5,572 nt of DNA from NCBI GenBank assembly GCA_026388915.1, contig JAPLIW010000645.1:1-5572 (forward strand), read 5' to 3'. A program made the translations under genes and the position numbers. The notes under the pieces are model-generated. The model ran no database searches. It was not told the DNA's origin and saw only the letters and a list, made by a program, of their open reading frames with translations. The stretch's first letter is position 1, and every line of letters begins with the position of its first letter. This document shows positions 4,984 through 5,572 of this stretch, in pieces. Origin of the DNA: Deltaproteobacteria bacterium. Its GTDB lineage: Bacteria; Desulfobacterota; SM23-61.

Positions 4984-5572
4984 CTATCCCTCCTTTATCC
5001 CCCGTTCTTGGCGGTATTCCAGGATCAGGGCTTTCACTCTCTTCGCCAGGAATTCGGTTTCATAAACTTTTTCACTTCCGTAGATCTCAATCCGCCCCGG
5101 CAAATCCTTGGTCCCTTCCTTTAGAATCTCCAGCGACTCCTTCTCTCGATTGCCGCAGAGCATAAGCACGCAGGGGAAGCCGGGTCTCTTGGGCAGCTCC
5201 TCCCTTAGAGCTTTCACCACGCCGTGGGCATGGTGCCACTGTTCCTGGTTCGCCACGATGAACCCGCCGAGAAAATAGGCCTCGATGCCGGGCTGAGAGA
5301 TGATTACTTTTGCGGCTCGGTAGACTTTGGCCGCCGTAGGGTTGCCGCTGGTGTCGGCGTAGTCGGCGATCTTTAACCCCTCGCGATTGAGGGCATCCAC
5401 TCCCAGAATGGCGCCCCCGCCGCCGAGCCCGTGGTAGCCTACAAAATTTAATCCTTTAATCTCTGGGACCATCTGGGCGATATAGCAGGTCCCCCGGAGG
5501 TCTCCCTCCTCAATCCACCAGGCGATCTTGTCCAGTTCCGTGGGAGGGGTGGGAGACTCACGGGCCACATCG
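4984..5572 (-). CDS. SucC-like acyl-CoA ligase beta subunit, C-terminal part (5' end outside window)
   Basis: The frame is open to the right edge, so only the last 195 or so residues are seen; the N-terminal ATP-grasp domain that binds the nucleotide lies outside. The visible part matches the C-terminal CoA-ligase domain of SucC-type subunits: LNFVGYHGLGGGGAILGVDAL corresponds to the LNYxxLDGxIGCMVNGAGLAMATMD region, ADYADTSGNPTAAKVYRAAKVI to the FLDVGGGATKExVxEAFKII region, then GGF and a CGNREKES segment where SucC has EGNN/GTN. The glycine-rich GGGAT loop is replaced by TSGNPT and the FGGI-RCD segment by GGFIVANQEQW, so it is divergent in the same way as its SucD-like partner. An extra stretch (WWIEEGDLRGTCYIAQMVPE) precedes the domain. 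It is the most upstream visible gene of the operon; its promoter is not in the window. Confidence 0.78.
   Translation of the reverse strand, partial: DVARESPTPPTELDKIAWWIEEGDLRGTCYIAQMVPEIKGLNFVGYHGLGGGGAILGVDALNREGLKIADYADTSGNPTAAKVYRAAKVIISQPGIEAYFLGGFIVANQEQWHHAHGVVKALREELPKRPGFPCVLMLCGNREKESLEILKEGTKDLPGRIEIYGSEKVYETEFLAKRVKALILEYRQERGIKEG
4988..4996 (-). promoter_or_regulatory. Ribosome binding site of the ferredoxin-like gene
   Basis: AAAGGAGGG on the minus strand, 8 bases before the ATG at 4979, lying inside the last codons of the SucC-like gene. The arrangement suggests coupled translation of the two proteins. Confidence 0.8.

Noticed and set aside
4383..5165. Plus-strand open frame of 260 residues opposite the SucD-like, ferredoxin-like and SucC-like genes
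   Set aside because: It runs across three real genes on the other strand and resembles no protein family.

Overview
The window is GC-rich bacterial DNA (mid-to-high 50s % by eye) with dense metabolic genes. Acyl-CoA metabolism, a small Fe-S protein and degenerate short-repeat clusters between genes suggest an anaerobic or facultative organism, perhaps of the Desulfobacterota/deltaproteobacterial type. That placement is an impression from gene style, not a test. No rRNA, tRNA, CRISPR or insertion sequence was seen.

Layout: (1) 1-569, plus strand, the C-terminal part of an acyl-CoA dehydrogenase that enters from the left. (2) 570-687, a short spacer with GC-rich direct repeats between convergent genes. 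(3) 688-1254, minus strand, a Nudix hydrolase resembling ADP-ribose pyrophosphatases. (4) 1255-1428, a repeat-rich spacer with eight tandem 7-bp units and inverted copies. (5) 1429-2607, minus strand, an intact class V aminotransferase of the alanine/serine-glyoxylate type, with its own candidate promoter. (6) 2608-2985, a spacer holding that promoter, a 9-bp inverted repeat and a perfect 16-bp hairpin. (7) 2986-5572, a minus-strand operon read from right to left: the end of a SucC-like CoA-ligase beta subunit, a 94-aa ferredoxin-like protein, a complete SucD-like CoA-ligase alpha subunit, and a CitE/malyl-CoA-lyase-like gene that is broken.

How the genes could work together: a SucCD-type ligase would activate a dicarboxylic or hydroxy acid to its CoA thioester, and a CitE-type lyase would cleave a 3-hydroxyacyl-CoA. 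If the substrate is malate, the lyase would release acetyl-CoA and glyoxylate, and the neighbouring aminotransferase would convert glyoxylate to glycine, as in part of the serine cycle. This assignment is inference. Both ligase subunits depart from canonical SucCD at conserved loops, and a ferredoxin-like gene sits between them, so a different acid substrate or a redox-linked reaction is also possible.

The strongest anomalies are the lyase gene, which has lost about 40-45 codons from its barrel and changed frame at the junction; the unusual ligase-ferredoxin-ligase-lyase order; and the structured repeats in the spacers.
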